64,000 nucleotides of DNA, from assembly GCA_949128115.1 (NCBI GenBank), contig OX421966.1, positions 57,905,416-57,969,415 on the forward strand. The letters run 5' to 3'. The notes under the pieces were generated by a model, which was not told the DNA's origin, did not search any database, and was given only the letters and a program-made list of their open reading frames with translations. The position numbers and the translations under genes are program-made. This document shows, piece after piece, positions 1 to 12,600 of the stretch. Position 1 is the first letter of the stretch. Every line of letters starts with the position of its first letter. Origin of the DNA: Anaspis maculata (taxonomy: Eukaryota; Arthropoda; Insecta; Coleoptera; Scraptiidae).

Positions 1-540
1 AGATCACGCTCCTGCGCTGGATAAATGGTCCCCGGAAAAAACTTCCTCGGATATACCGTATAACGGAAAAACCGGCGCCCACAAAACGTCCCCTGGAAAT
101 CACGTCCCCAGAAAAAACTATGATTATTAGACGAGTTATTAGAGGGCTCCAAACGGTATACAGGGGGCATACCAAGCTGACCGGACGAGATACCGGAGGA
201 CACAAGGAGGCTTATCGCGACTCAAAGCGATTATAAGCATCAAGTCCGCTATGGACTCAAATGACACAAAAAACAGGAAGAAGTATCTACACTCGAGTTT
301 CTAGAACCACAATACACATAGGGGTTCATCCGGATTTCCCAAATAATACATGGAAACACAAGAAGAGCCCTACTAGACTCCGTTGTTGTGATTTGTTTTT
401 CGAAACTCCATCGAGCCCCCTTGTGTCTCTCGCTTGGAGCCCTAGTAACTCGTCTTTTTTTTTTCCAAATTCTCCCAACTTCAGTAAGACTCCTTGTGTA
501 TTCTATGTTGTTTGAAGCTCTGCTGACCCCCCTGCATTTC
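1..540. other. Unannotated stretch
   Basis: I see no gene, RNA or recognisable mobile element here. The two overlapping reading frames around 261-672 have no recognisable motif, and the second runs into a tandem duplication, so neither is supported as coding. Confidence 0.4.
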
Positions 541-716
541 CCGTGGCTTTTGCAGCTTCAGCTGCTCCTGCAGCTCTTTTTTAGCACCTTGGTGCCCCTA
601 GGTGGTATTTGGATCCCTAACTGCCTTCCCGTGGCTTTTGCAGCTTCAGCTACTCCTGCAGCTCTTTTTTAGCACCTTGGTGCCCCTAGGTGGGATTCGG
701 AGCCCTAACTGCCTTC
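541..716. repeat. 88-bp tandem duplication (two units)
   Basis: Two adjacent units, 541-628 and 629-716, are nearly identical and differ at only a few bases. Each begins CCGTGGCTTTTGCAGC and ends at CTGCCTTC. The unit is rich in CTGCAGCT and CTAGG words. Any open frame across it is simply carried along by the duplication. Confidence 0.85.
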
Positions 717-1600
717 CTTGTTTCTCACGTGTACTTGGAGCCCTGATGAGCCTCATGATACTTATGTATGATACTTATGTAGGGCGCTTATGTATGAAAA
801 ACTAGCTCCCGTGGTGGTATCCGTGATAGTTGAATGAAAATTGTTTTGTTCGATCAGGGATAGCCCTTGAAACAATTTTTTTTTTGGCAATCGATATTTG
901 TCGTCGTTGATTTTTGATGGCTTCTTCAAAATGAAGACATAAACCTTCTGGAGCTCCAGCTCCAATGGACAAATTTTCAAGTGTATAGGTTTATCTTGGA
1001 GGTAATGTAAAGTTCTACAAAATGAATGTAATAGTTTCTGTCAAAACCGATTTTGACAGGGTGGTTGGGTCTGCCTGTAATCTTCCTCGATAACTGTCGA
1101 ACCGTTGATTCGATTGACTTGAAATTTGACATGCAGACATGGTTTTGCCCTGGAATGAGTCCGTTGGCTTTTGGCTGTCTTCTGTCAAACGGAAGTATCA
1201 CTGTCAACAAATGTCAGAAGATATATTTCATGAAACTTGACTTGCAGTAATAATTATTCAAAATATATCCAATGGATTGGAACCCGATTTGGCAAGAAGC
1301 AACACAACAAAAGAGTCATATTAAGGCCGCAGTTGCAGTTTCCCACCATTCTCCAGTCGGGCGTAATGAATTTTCAAAATTTCTCCTGCCCGTTGCCACC
1401 CGATAGGGGAGCTCTCGCCGGTATTTTGACCAGAACGACTCGCTTCTGTAGCAGGACTCCACTCAAAAATTCATTCCTGCTCGCGTATCGATTTTTTTTT
1501 GAGAATTCCAACTGATATCGAAATTTGATACTGAATTTTTAGAGGAAAAATCTTTGGAATCCGACGGTTTTGGAGCTTTCCTCTCTAGAAAAACTGCAAA
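717..1600. other. Unannotated stretch
   Basis: Nothing was recognised except one CAGGGTG word at about 1058, a motif that recurs in the foldback elements of this window. No inverted partner was found nearby. Confidence 0.35.
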
Positions 1601-1603
1601 TTT

Positions 1604-2058
1604 TCAAACTTTCCATCCCTTGAACAGATTTCCACCACTTTTTTTTTCAAATAAGAGGTTAGTGGTTCTTGAATATTCCTCTTGTGTTGTTCTCTCGAGT
1701 GTTCTCTGCGTTTCAGTTTCTTCAATTTGCTTACCTTGACTCTCTGATGCTTGCCTTCTTTCTGCGTCTTCCTCATTGTTTTCTTCTGAACGATTCAATT
1801 CCCCAGGTCTAGTTGAAGATGAAGCATTATCATCTCCGCCTTGCTCCATATAGCTGTTTCCCCTTTTCTTTCCCTCTCTTCATCATTTTCTGACGAAGTT
1901 TCCGGGGGATTCGTTCCCGTCTTTCTTCTCATGATTAGAAAGTTCTCATCATCAATTCTCGATCCATCATCAGTCAATGAATCCTCCAATTCACGTATGT
2001 CCTCCTCTCCACCACTCTCGGAGTCTTCATACTCGGAATAATACTGAATATAATACAT
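1604..2058 (-). pseudogene. Charged, low-complexity broken ORF of unknown origin
   Basis: On the minus strand two overlapping frames (2058 to 1795 and 1849 to 1604) together encode a strongly hydrophilic product. The first is acidic (Glu/Asp/Ser-rich), the second is rich in Glu, Arg and Gln with no hydrophobic core. The sudden change of frame near 1850 inside one compositional block suggests a single former coding segment with a frameshift. I do not recognise the family. An acidic N-terminal tail of a transposase or a charged exon of a host gene are both possible. The first half starts with Met at 2058, but no promoter or splice sites were identified. Confidence 0.3.
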
Positions 2059-2754
2059 ATATACTGAATATCGATATAGGTTAGGTAGGTTAGGTACACA
2101 CCTACCTAATTACGTCGAACCCTCGGAGTCTTCGGAAAAGCCTAATTAGCTGACGGATTGGTAATATATTATCAAGAAATTGAGATTTTGCAGGTAAACT
2201 TACCTTTGAAAATAGAGGTTCTGTCATTAGGTTGAGCCCGTAAAGCACAAGGCACCACCGCACTAGCACCACCACACAACCGCATGCGCGCCTTGTCTAC
2301 AGTGAGATTTCAATAAATTTCCAATTTTTCCAAATTTTTCCGAAATTTTTCGGAAACATTTCGGAAATTTTTCCAAAAAAATAAATTTCCGAAATTTAAA
2401 AACACTAGGTATACCTACAAGTTAAGGTGAACGGACTTGACTTGACGGAAGTTGAATGTAACGGAGTTACCTACTTAGTCCGGTGATGTTTTTTCAAGTT
2501 AACTCAAAAATTAAATCGTTAGCGAAAAAGTTAACGATTAACGGATCAACGATTTCATGCCCAGCTTTGAGTATAAGTAAACTGCTGGACAACGAAGTTG
2601 TCGGGATCGGAAAAATGGTTCGACTTTGAAGACCAATAACTTCCGATTGCCGAATGCGATTTCCGTTTTGTTTATTGTGTTCATTAGCCTAATGACCCAT
2701 CCGTGAAAGTGAATGTTGAGAAACTCTATGTAAAAATTTCTACAGAGTGATACG
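2059..2754. other. Unannotated AT-rich stretch with TTAGG-like patch
   Basis: Around 2079-2095 there is a short run of overlapping GGTTAGGTAGG-type words, resembling the arthropod telomere repeat TTAGG but far too short to be a telomere. Around 2320-2390 there is a simple AAATTTTTCCGAAATTT-type self-similar patch. No gene was recognised. Confidence 0.4.
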
Positions 2755-3795
2755 TAAAATGCTGCAAAATTGTACCGACTTCATCGTACCCCCATTTGTC
2801 GAAAAAAAATGTAAGTATTCTAATACAAAAATCATAAAGTGTGGTGTCTCACCTCGAAACGGTTTTAGAATTATTCGGATTGGAAGTTTTACATCGAAGA
2901 TATAAATTTTTATTTGAAATGTTACAGATTTGCCTTGTTGGCACGCGACATTTAAGGACGGCATTTCCTAGTGTTTTTTCTTTAAACGTAAGTTTCATGA
3001 GAACCAGTGGATTAAGGAACTTGAAAAAAAGAAGAGTTATCTAAAATCCAGAAGGAAAATTAATAAGTACTTTAAAATTTCAAAATTCGAAAAACTCGAT
3101 TTTTTTTTTAATTTTTATGTCTTTTCCAAAAAAATCCCTTTTGCTCTTGCCAGCCCATATTTGAATGACACATTTTTTTGTTAAATTTTTAGCGGCTCAG
3201 ATTTGGCAGAAACTCACGCCACAAGCATCTATCTGTTTCTCTTTCGCTCTGCAGCTAATCTGCAGTCTGTTTCAGCCGTTTTTTATGCTAGGAAATGCCG
3301 TCCTTAAGTCACTTTTGATGAATAGATGTTGACATTGAACAAAATTGTTCGTACAACAGTCCAGGACAATTTCACTCTTAACACAACCCGAATATTTGGT
3401 GTGAGGCCAAGCAGGGGGCACTTTTTTAAGTGGGTTGTCCCTGTCTGTTATTTGTACGTTGGATTTCGTCAGAATTTCATCAGAATTTTAGTTATGGAAC
3501 AGGTTCTACTTGCAGATTTGAGCCCCTGAACACGACGATGTGAAACTTCAGTGTGCGAGTGAAGTGAAGGGACTTTATACTTTTTGTGCTTGTGCTATGC
3601 CTGAGTTTCGTAAATCTGCAACATTCAAAATAAAAATTTATACCTTTAATGTTAGACTTCCAATCCGGGAAATTCCAAAACCGCTTTGAGATAAGACACC
3701 ACACTTCATGATTTTTGTATTAGAAAATTAAAATAATATATTTCTGGAAAATGGGGGTGCGATGAAGTCGTTGCAATTTTACACTAGCAACATAG
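2755..3795. repeat. Foldback element C (inverted arms of about 190 bp)
   Basis: Bases about 2755-2945 reappear as the diverged reverse complement at about 3605-3795. Shared blocks include GACTTCATCG, TAATACAAAAATCAT, AAGTGTGGTGTCT and CGGATTGGAAGT. The spacer contains a second, smaller inverted-repeat element (2952-3307) and about 300 bp of unrelated sequence. It encodes nothing recognisable. Outer boundaries are uncertain by some tens of bases because the arms fade rather than stop. Confidence 0.75.
2952..3307. mobile_element. Non-autonomous inverted-repeat element inside foldback C
   Basis: The termini match as TTAAGGACGGCATTTCCTAG at 2952 and its reverse complement ending at 3307, a perfect 20-bp inverted repeat. 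The flanks fit either a TTAA or a TA target duplication. The interior is T-rich with no ORF. Part of it (about 3070-3260) resembles 29290-29500 elsewhere in the window, so the internal sequence is itself dispersed. It lies in the loop of foldback C, close to the end of the left arm. Confidence 0.7.
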
Positions 3796-5450
3796 CACTT
3801 TTTAGGTTCACGACTAAAAAAATCGGTTGTGTCACCGCAAAACTTCCCCGACGAATAGCAAGGAACGGATGGAAATTTTTGTATCAGACATCCGGTTCCT
3901 TTGAGTGGAAAGCTAGGATTAGAAAGAAAAATTGAAAATAATTTGCAGGAAATTGAAAATTTTGAGAAATTGGATGTTCCGGGAGAACCTCATCTTTTTC
4001 CAAATCATCATATTGTATATTGTGCAAATCATCAATCTGGCTTCACTTGATGAAGCTACATCATCTAAGTCTGGTCTTGATAACCTAGGCTGGTTTCACA
4101 TTTTCAACACGGAAATTCCCGGGAAATTAGAAAACAATTGTTGGAAAATGTTGAACAACCAGTTACCGCTTGTTTGGACAACCAATGGTAAAAATCTGTT
4201 CACGGGCTAAAAAATTGGAAAATTTGCAGTTTTTCCAAAGTGGAAAACTCGGAAACCGTGGGTCCGATTTCGAAAAATTCACATCCGAAAATTAATTCAA
4301 TCTTTTCTCCAACTTTCATTCCAAGCATGTCTGCACCTAAAATGAACATTTAGTGGGGCTCACCGCATAGCCTCTAGCGGTAGATAGCATGACTCGAGGC
4401 ATGACTCTAGTGATGAAAGTCAAGATCAATTTGCAAAATTCACTTGCTAAATGACCAAATTGACAAGAAAGTTGCCATTCTATTGTACGCCACTACGATC
4501 ACTACATAGGACATGAATGGAAGTGATTTCTTGTCCATGATGAATAAAGTAAGCTCGAGAGTATAAGGTAAGGATATGAATAAAGACAACTCATACAACA
4601 TAAACAATTTGGAATAGCTAACCCACTGCAGAAATTAAATCCGAACATTATTGCGCATAGATAACATCCCGGGGCGCTGTTTGACTTTAGTTAGTAGGTA
4701 GGTACCTACTCGACGGTAACCCACGGTCATCCCGTTTTTCCCGCATCGCGCATCGTTTTAATCTAAAAAAATCATATTTCACCCCTCATCCGGGATAGTT
4801 CCCCAGATGCATTCTCCCAGTCCTCTCGCCCCCACGCGAATATATGAAGCTAATATTTTTTATGAAACTCATAAAGCGACCGAAAATTCCAAACTCAAAT
4901 TTATCATAAACTCTTATTCTGGTGAACATTCCAATAACATAGCTATGGAGAGCATGCAAGAAGACGAAAGGTGTGCAATATGTAAAATGAGCTATAGGAT
5001 CTATAGAAATAAGAGCGGCAAGGGCGACGACGACGACGACGACGGCTCCGGCGACAGAGACGGGGCGGCGAAAGGGGACGGCGAAGGCGGAGGGAGGGCA
5101 TAATTTACTGCCGCCGCCGGATGGAAGGTGGAGAATTGATAACAGATTCTCGGGGAAATATAACAAAAAACCTGCGTGGAATTTATTAGGTTCGAGTTAT
5201 TTATAATCCGGCATAACTTGAAAGAATAATGCGTTATTATTAGCTTCTGGTATAGGTACTAAAAAGATCCGAGTTTTCCGCTTTTTCTTTGAATGTTTCT
5301 CACCTGATGAACTTGGTGTGAATCCGTTAGTTCCGAAGACTCTTTGATCAGGATTTTGATCGATCGATCGATCGATTGAATACAACCTCGGAACACCCTT
5401 GGAGTCTTGGCACACCAATATTACGCTCTCGTTCAAGTCAAGGTGGCAAA
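3796..5450. other. Unannotated stretch with short microsatellites
   Basis: No gene is supported. A (GAC)n run lies at about 5024-5045 and a (GATC)n run at about 5358-5377. A GC-rich patch at 5020-5130 opens frames on both strands (minus 5166-4786, plus 4807-5103), but these are driven by the triplet repeat and show no recognised domain. The words GTAGGTAGGTACC occur near 4691. Confidence 0.4.
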
Positions 5451-6406
5451 TAGTCCTAGCGGTACACGTAAAAATGGCTCTAACTGTGATAAAAGTGTAA
5501 AATATGATGTGTAGACTCCTTAAAGCATTTAAAAGGTTTTTAGAAGGGGAGCCAAGAAAAATTTTGATTTTAATTTTTTAATTTTTTGTGACGTCATTTT
5601 TTTTATTTTTTTTTTCATTTTTGCAACTATTCAAAATTTTTGACTTTTACTTTTGTATTATGGTGGGTTATTGCTTAATCCAAAAAACGAAAGAAAAAAT
5701 TTGCGAAAAAAATTGATTGAACTGAAATGATGGCGTTTTTTGTAAAAATCAATTTTTTCCATTTTTTTCGAAAAATATTGTGAATATGTAAAAAATTAGA
5801 AAAGGTAATCATCCCTCAGAAGAAGCCCTATCAGAAGTTATGGAAGTGTTTCTCCAAATTCCAAGCAGTTTTCGAGATATTTAGAAATATGTTATTTCTT
5901 GCGACTGTTTTTTCGTATTAGCTCCTATTTCATCAAACACATAACAGGGTTCTTTTTTCTTAAAAATATACTTCAGAACGATCAGACCGAAGGATTCTAA
6001 GGAGTTCATTGTGAATTGTAATTTTTCCAGTGGCGTAGATCATAGAAATTCGAACCAGTTCTACCCTCTCGCCGTACTTTCTACACCACTCGATTATTTG
6101 GAAAATATATGACATTTTGGCATTATGATCATCCAAGATCACCTAACATGACACTTCATTCGAAAAGCACACAATTTTTTTGCTGATCAGATCGACTGCG
6201 AAACATTGCATCTTGTATCATCTCCTCGATCATCTCCATCATGACTGTTTCAGATAAATTTCAGTTGATTGTCCCCCCCAGAGTTTTTGAACAGGATTTC
6301 GTAACAGGTGGCTTGTGATGATCATCTTGTCGAATAAAATATAAATATTAACAAACAAAAAATAGGTAGGTATGTTCCTATGTTCCAAACCGCAATAATT
6401 ACAAAA

Positions 6407-7887
6407 TAAACAGGTCAGCAATTGAAGTGAGCCACCCAAAATTTTTATTCCCTTTCAAATATAAATATCAGCTGAAAGACGCAACCGATTTCAAAACGGT
6501 TAACGACATCTAATAGAGTGATCCTTACTCTACAATGTTTGATGTTAGCTTTTTCTATTGTCGGCAATATACATGATATGCAGGGTGAAAACGGGAGCTA
6601 TACGGAAATGGTTAAGTTTAAATCATGGGTAACTATTGTAAAAATGACACCAGACTTTTTGTGACTTCATATTTAGAAAGCTCGACTCATTGTCTCGAAA
6701 CGGTTTTTTGAATTCTCGTGTATCTCTTTCAGTTACAGGGTGGTCTGAAAAAATTTGGTTTTGCACTGATGATGAGATTCCTTGTTATCCAATTTTCAAA
6801 ATCTACCGTGGGTTCCACCAAAATATTTAACCAGCTGATAGCTAACTCGAGATTTCTTTTGATGGATTTTGGCCAAATGATCAATGTCAGGATGCTAAGT
6901 CACGAAAGGGTGGTATACTTGCGATTTAACGTATTTTCCATAATGAATCTACCAGCATTGACCAGAAAAAAATCCTTAAATTTTTTGGTGGAACCCGTGG
7001 ATAGACGGCAAATTGAAGCTTATTCTTAGATGGAGCCTGAAAATCATATTCGACTCAAAAAAACATTCGAAACAATGGACTCTACCAAAGGTAACCCAAA
7101 TATGAAGTAGGTACACTCGGGATCTGGTTTGGATGGAAACTATGTATATGACAAAATCAACCGCTTTTCAAACGAACGGTTCACTCCAAACATTTCGACG
7201 TAGTTTTCGCTTGTATCAGTCAAGAATGGTCGGTGATGGAACCGAATTCACAACCGCATGAATACGGAAAGGATACAAGCGAAAAGTACATCGAATGTTC
7301 AAGTGAACGGTTCGTTTGGAAAGCGGTTGTTTTTGTCAAAAAATTGAATTCAAGACAGATCCCGAGCGTACTTCATATTTGGATTATCTTTGGTGAAGTC
7401 CATTGTTTCGAATGTTTGTTTTGAGTCGATTTTGACTTTCAGACTCAATTTCCCGAAGAATAAGTTTGAATTCGCTGTTCATATTTTGAAAATTGGAGAA
7501 CAAGAAAGTCCATTATCAGTGCAAAACCAAAAAAAATATTCTAGAATCACCCTGTAATTGGAAGAGACAGACGGGAATTTGAAAAACCGTTCCAAGACGT
7601 TGATTCGAGCTTTCCAAATATGAAGTCACAAAAAGTCTGATATCATTTTTAGAATAGTTGCACATGATACAAAATTGACCATTTCAGTACATCTTCCGTT
7701 CTCACCCTGTATATCACATACATTGCCGACAATAGAAAAAGCTGACACCACACATCGTAAGTGAACAAAGAATCACTCTATCAGACATTGTAAACCGTCT
7801 TGAAATCGGTTGCTTCTTTTTGCTGATATTTATATTTGAAAAAGAACAAAATTTTTGGATGGCTCACTTCAATTGCTGACCTGTTTA
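6407..7887. mobile_element. Foldback element A, copy 1
   Basis: Termini are TA-AACAGGTCAGCAATTGA at 6407 and the reverse complement ending CCTGTT-TA at 7887. The arms (about 6409-6810 and 7440-7885) match at high similarity with small indels. The flanking TA dinucleotides fit a TA target duplication. Within each arm two CAGGGTG words lie at mirrored positions (6581 and 6736 on the left, 7548 and 7703 on the right). No transposase is encoded, so it is presumably mobilised in trans. A second copy lies at 43395-46374. This copy sits at the centre of foldback B and itself holds a small MITE (6812-6994). Confidence 0.88.
6812..6994. mobile_element. MITE family J, copy 1
   Basis: This 183-bp element has termini GTTCCACCAAAATATTTAA and the reverse complement TTTTTTGGTGGAAC. 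It is flanked by an exact 6-bp direct repeat CCGTGG (6806-6811 and 6995-7000), which looks like a target-site duplication. A sibling with the same termini is at 43695-43827, at a different position in the other copy of foldback A, so the two insertions are independent. The element is non-coding and I cannot assign it to a superfamily. Confidence 0.75.
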
Positions 7888-8001
7888 GATGCGATGATAT
7901 GATTGTATGCCTTCGACGTCACTGATGACCACTCAACCAACTTTACTGTTGATGAAGTGAATAATTTCCAGTTTGGGGGAACAATAAACTATAATGTATC
8001 T

Positions 8002-8015
8002 AAAACAGTCATGAT
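8002..8015. repeat. LINE target-site duplication, 5' copy
   Basis: AAAACAGTCATGAT here recurs at 13444-13457 directly after the poly(A) tail. The left arm of foldback B contains one uninterrupted reverse-complement copy near 6241-6254, which serves as an empty-site reference. Confidence 0.88.
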
Positions 8016-8482
8016 TCAAAAATGAATGTTGGTTCGATAAGAGTGTTATCGCAGTGAACACGCATTTGACCGCTCTCCTAAGAATACGCGAAAACCACGT
8101 GTTTACAGTAGTGTTTTCACCCTGTTTTTTCGACCAATCTGCTTTCCTTCGCATCCAGGACTCGTCTTGGACCAAGCCATCCATGGGAACATCCTTCTAA
8201 TGCAGGTGTATTCTCAACAGAAACAGGTCAGTGGTATCTATCCAAAGTTATATCTCGGCAAAAACAGCACTTTTTGCTGGATGCCAGGTGCGCCCGGCAG
8301 TGGCGTACCAATTGTTTACAATTGAACCTACTACGCTCTCAAACTGAATAAGATGGCTTCTGACTACAGAAGCCCATCCACACACACAAACAGTAGACAA
8401 AACAACACTCTTTCTTATGTTAACGCTGCTAAGTCTCGCCCTTCAATAATGTAGGTACCCGAAAAAAGAACAAGCAATTATT
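8016..8482 (+). promoter_or_regulatory. LINE 5' UTR with presumed internal promoter
   Basis: These 467 bp lie between the 5' target duplication and the ORF1 start. LINEs of this kind carry an internal RNA polymerase II promoter near the transcript start. I see no definite initiator or downstream element, so the promoter role rests on family knowledge. A GTAGGTACC word occurs at 8451. ATG codons and stops before 8483 leave ORF1 as the first long frame. Confidence 0.5.
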
Positions 8483-9598
8483 ATGAACATCAACGAAGAA
8501 CTAACAAGAATAGATTATGTGAAATCAATTGGTAAAATTGTGGGTCCTAAAAACATCATGTTTGCCTCTCGGATTTCAAACGACCGCATGTGCATTTATT
8601 TGTCATCCCCACAGATGGTAAATGACCTAACAAGCAAGTACAAGTTTATTACTATTAAAGGTGTCGACATAGGAATCCGAAAACTGATTACTCCCTCCAA
8701 AAGAATTATAATATCGAACGTTTGCCCATCAATTCCAAATGAAATCATTGAACAAGAAATTAAGAATACCGGAATGAAACTGGTTTCACCAATATCTTTT
8801 CTCAGAGCAGGTTATGGTTATGAGGATGAAGAGTATTCTCACGTCTTGAGCTTTAGAAGGCATGTTTATGCCTCCCCTGATGAAAAAACTGAATTAACTC
8901 CAACTTTGGTCATCAACTATGAAAATACTAATTATCGCATCTTCCTAACATATGACGATCTCACATGTTTTATCTGCGGTCAGCAGGGGCATATCTCTAG
9001 CTCATGTCGGGCTCAACAAGAACAACAACAACCCTTAGTATCCCAGACCTTGGAAAATCTTGAAGTCGACCTACCAAAAGGTTCAGGAAAACGCCCCCCT
9101 CCATCAGAGAGTTTAGACTCACCGGCGATAGATGAACAGATAGATAAATCACAAGATCCTTTCGATGATATTGAAGCATCTCAGGAATCTCTACCTGCCC
9201 CCTTTGTTAAGCCTAGAAATCTACCAAAAAAACAGAAAATCTCGAAACCTGACACCGAGCTCACGAAAAACAAAACTTCTAGCTCCTCGAAATCTCTTAA
9301 CATGGACGCAGACTTCGAAATTATCCAAACTCTTATAGATAAAAACCTGAAAGCATTTCCTCTGACCTTTGACGTTTTCAAGGGTTTCCTTGAAAATTGT
9401 AAAGGAAACAATAACCCATTACTCGAAGCTAAACGGTGCACAAATGATGTTGATTCGCTGATAAATATGATGTTTGAAATATACCCTAACCTGGAAAATA
9501 GATCTATGAAAGGAAAGTTCACCCGCATCCAAAAAAAAAATCAGAAATCTCATGAAAGGCGAGGAAAACACAATGAATCATCCACGAAAACAAAGTAA
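8483..9598 (+). CDS. LINE ORF1, nucleic-acid-binding Gag-like protein
   Basis: This 371-residue protein is the ORF1 of the LINE at 8016-13447. The N-terminal two thirds match the general style of I-like ORF1 proteins: an RRM-like alpha/beta region. It is followed by a zinc knuckle CFICGQQGHISSSC (CX2CX4HX4C) at about residues 162-175, encoded near 8966-9007. The C-terminal third is Ser/Lys/Pro-rich and basic and ends in a Lys-rich tail. ORF1 proteins coat the element RNA and act as chaperones in the ribonucleoprotein particle. The stop precedes the ORF2 ATG by 8 bases, and ORF2 lies in another frame, so ORF2 probably needs reinitiation or a similar mechanism. The frame is intact. Confidence 0.9.
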   Translation: MNINEELTRIDYVKSIGKIVGPKNIMFASRISNDRMCIYLSSPQMVNDLTSKYKFITIKGVDIGIRKLITPSKRIIISNVCPSIPNEIIEQEIKNTGMKLVSPISFLRAGYGYEDEEYSHVLSFRRHVYASPDEKTELTPTLVINYENTNYRIFLTYDDLTCFICGQQGHISSSCRAQQEQQQPLVSQTLENLEVDLPKGSGKRPPPSESLDSPAIDEQIDKSQDPFDDIEASQESLPAPFVKPRNLPKKQKISKPDTELTKNKTSSSSKSLNMDADFEIIQTLIDKNLKAFPLTFDVFKGFLENCKGNNNPLLEAKRCTNDVDSLINMMFEIYPNLENRSMKGKFTRIQKKNQKSHERRGKHNESSTKTK

Positions 9599-9606
9599 CA
9601 CTTCTC

Positions 9607-12600
9607 TTGACTCACGAGAAGAAAATCTATCCCAATCTGATCTCGAATTATTCTAATTTATTCAACATGTTTATTTTACAGTGGAACCTAAATGGGTATT
9701 ATACCCATCTACCAAAACTCAAACTACTAATCGCTGAGGATAACCCCCCCATAATTTGTCTACAGGAAACTCACTTAAAAAATGATCCAAGCCTCAAGGG
9801 TTATAAATGTTTCTCCAAACATCGTCTTGACAGAGAAAGATCAAGTGGTGGAGTCTCCTCTTTTGTAAGTTCAAATTACACAACGCATGAACTTAAACTA
9901 AACACAAACTTGGAAGCAGTCGCTTTCTCCATCCAACTTAAAATTAAAATCTTCATCTGCAATATTTATATTCCTCCTAACAGAGAAATCATCCAACAAG
10001 AGCTATCAGACCTCCTTGATCAAATACCGACCCCACGCATAATACTGGATGATTTCAATTCCCATAACATAATATTTGGCTCACAATACACAAATCAAAG
10101 AGGTCAAAAAATTGAACAATTGCTCTACTCCTCTAACCTAACACTCTTGAACACCGGATCTCCAACCAGACTGAATACCTTCACTGGAAACCACAGCGCT
10201 CTTGACTTGACAGCATGCAGCCCCACACTCACTCCCTACTTAACATGGGAAACTTATTCTTATCTGTATGGTAGTGATCACTACCCTATCAAAATAAAGA
10301 ATCATCTAATCAATGTTGGAAATACCTCGAACAACTCTCCTAAATGGAATCTTAAAAGCGCCAACTGGCTCCAATATTCTGACGGAATTGATAGTAAACT
10401 TGAGTCCAAGTCCTTCAGCGGAAAAGACATCAATAAGTCCGTCCAAGAATTTACTAACATCATGCTGTCTGCTGCCCACAACCATATAGGTAAATCTTCT
10501 ATTCCAAAGAATCGTGAACCAGTACCGTGGTGGAACAAACAAGTTGCAGAAGCAATTAAAAACAGCAAAAATGCATTTAACAGATTTAAAAGTACTAATT
10601 CCCCAGAAAATCTATTGATCTTCAAAAAACTTAGAGCACGAGCTAGGTATGTAGTTAAAAAAAGCAGGAAAGAATCTTGGAAAAACTATGTTTCGACTAT
10701 CAATCCCTCGACTCCAGTGTCAGAGGTGTGGAATAAAGTAAAACAACTCAAGTCTATAACTCGCCCCAAAATTGCAACCATTAAAAATAACAACCAAATA
10801 TACGACACCGACAACGACATAGCTGAAATCATGGCCGAACACTTTTGTGCAAATTCCAGTGATTCAAACTTCGACCAAGACTTCCTGCAGTACAAAAGAA
10901 ACAGGGAATCTCAAGGGGTCGATGAACACCTTACAAGTAACTTACATCCCTTAAATTTGTCACTTACTTCGGCAGATCTCGAAGAAGCATTACAATCATC
11001 CAAAGACACTTGCCCCGGCCCTGACGACATCCCTTACGCTTTTCTCAAGAACTTGTCATGTAGTGCTAAGCTGAAACTACTGGACATTTACAACGAAATC
11101 TGGCAAACCCAAAAATTTCCAAACTCTTGGTCTCACTCTACAGTCCTGCCCATCCTAAAACATAATAAACCAACCGATGAAAAAAATTCATACCGTCCAA
11201 TATCGCTAACTTGCACAATGTGCAAAGTTTTAGAGAGAATCATCAACAATCGCCTGAACTGGCACCTGGAAAAATCCAATTTACTCCATCCTGGGCAAAA
11301 TGGTTTCAGAAAGCATCGTTCAACTATTGACAACATTGTGCAACTTGAGTCGGAAATACGTGAAGCCTTCGCTGTGAAACAAAGTCTGCTGGCAATCTTT
11401 TTCGACGTAGAGAAGGCTTACGATATGACTTGGACTCGACCAATCATAGACAAATTGATTGAGTGGGGAATTAAGGGGAACATTCTTGCTTTTATCCAAA
11501 ACTTTATGAAAAACAGGACATTTAAGGTGAAAGTTAATAGTACATTCTCACAAACAAAAGATCTAGAAAACGGTGTTCCCCAAGGATCTGTAATAAGTGT
11601 GACTCTCTTTTTGATAGCGGTTAACGAGATACTTGAAAAGATCAAATCTCCCGTCCGCTGCGGCCTGTTTGCAGATGACTTAATCATATATCTTCGGGGA
11701 AAGGATCCTGAATCCACGCAAAGAATCTTACAGTCCACCTTACATACCATCGAAAATTGGAGCAAAACATCAGGCTTCAAATTCTCTGTTCAAAAAACAC
11801 ACTGCATCAACTTTAGCAAGTCCAAGCAGTTAAGATCACCACTTCTTCGCCTCCACGGCAAAAGCCTGAAATTCTCTAACTCAGCAAAGTTCTTGGGTGT
11901 CATATTCGATCATAAATTGTCCTGGAAAAATCACATAAGTCAAGTAAAAAAATCTTGCATCCAAGGTTTGAACCTCATGAAGGTCTTATCCAACCATTCC
12001 TGGGGAGCAGACTCTAGAACCCTATTGATGATATATCAAAGTCTGATAAGGTCCAAGCTGGACTATGGTGCCATTGCTTATATGACCACTAGAAAATCAT
12101 ATCTTAAATCCATCAAAACTATACAATCAATGGCTATAAAAATTGCGACTGGGGTCTTCTGCACAACACCGGTGGAAAGTCTACTCGCACTAGTCAATGA
12201 GCCTTCTCTTGAACTACGCACTAAGCGTATGACCCTGAACTACGCAATAAACCTTTCAGCCAACCCAAGAAGCCTGAACTATGACTTGGTATTTTCAGAC
12301 AGGCACAAAGATCTTTACAACTCTAACAGGAACATAATCCCACCCCTGCACGAGAGACTCAATCGCATTCAACTAGAAATTGACTTCAAAATCCCTGAAA
12401 CCTCGCCTTGGCAAAACTCCTCGAATCCACCTTGGAAACTACCTGTAGTACAAACAATTCTTGACCTCGCAAAAAACAAAAAGTCGGAAATGAACCACAC
12501 TCTGATCAGGGCAAACTTTCTGGAAATCATCTCCTTTTTTCCAAACCACAAGTTAATCTACACAGATGGATCCAAAATTGACAATCAGGTGGCATCAGCC

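Noticed and set aside
2079..2095. TTAGG telomere-like repeat
   Set aside because: Only a few degenerate units, internal to ordinary sequence.
4786..5166. 126-codon minus-strand and 98-codon plus-strand frames
   Set aside because: Mutually antisense over a GC-rich (GAC)n patch, with no known domain. A real exon is not excluded but not supportable.
10302..12551. Several minus-strand frames of 60-120 codons
   Set aside because: Shadows of the LINE ORF2 with no motif of their own.
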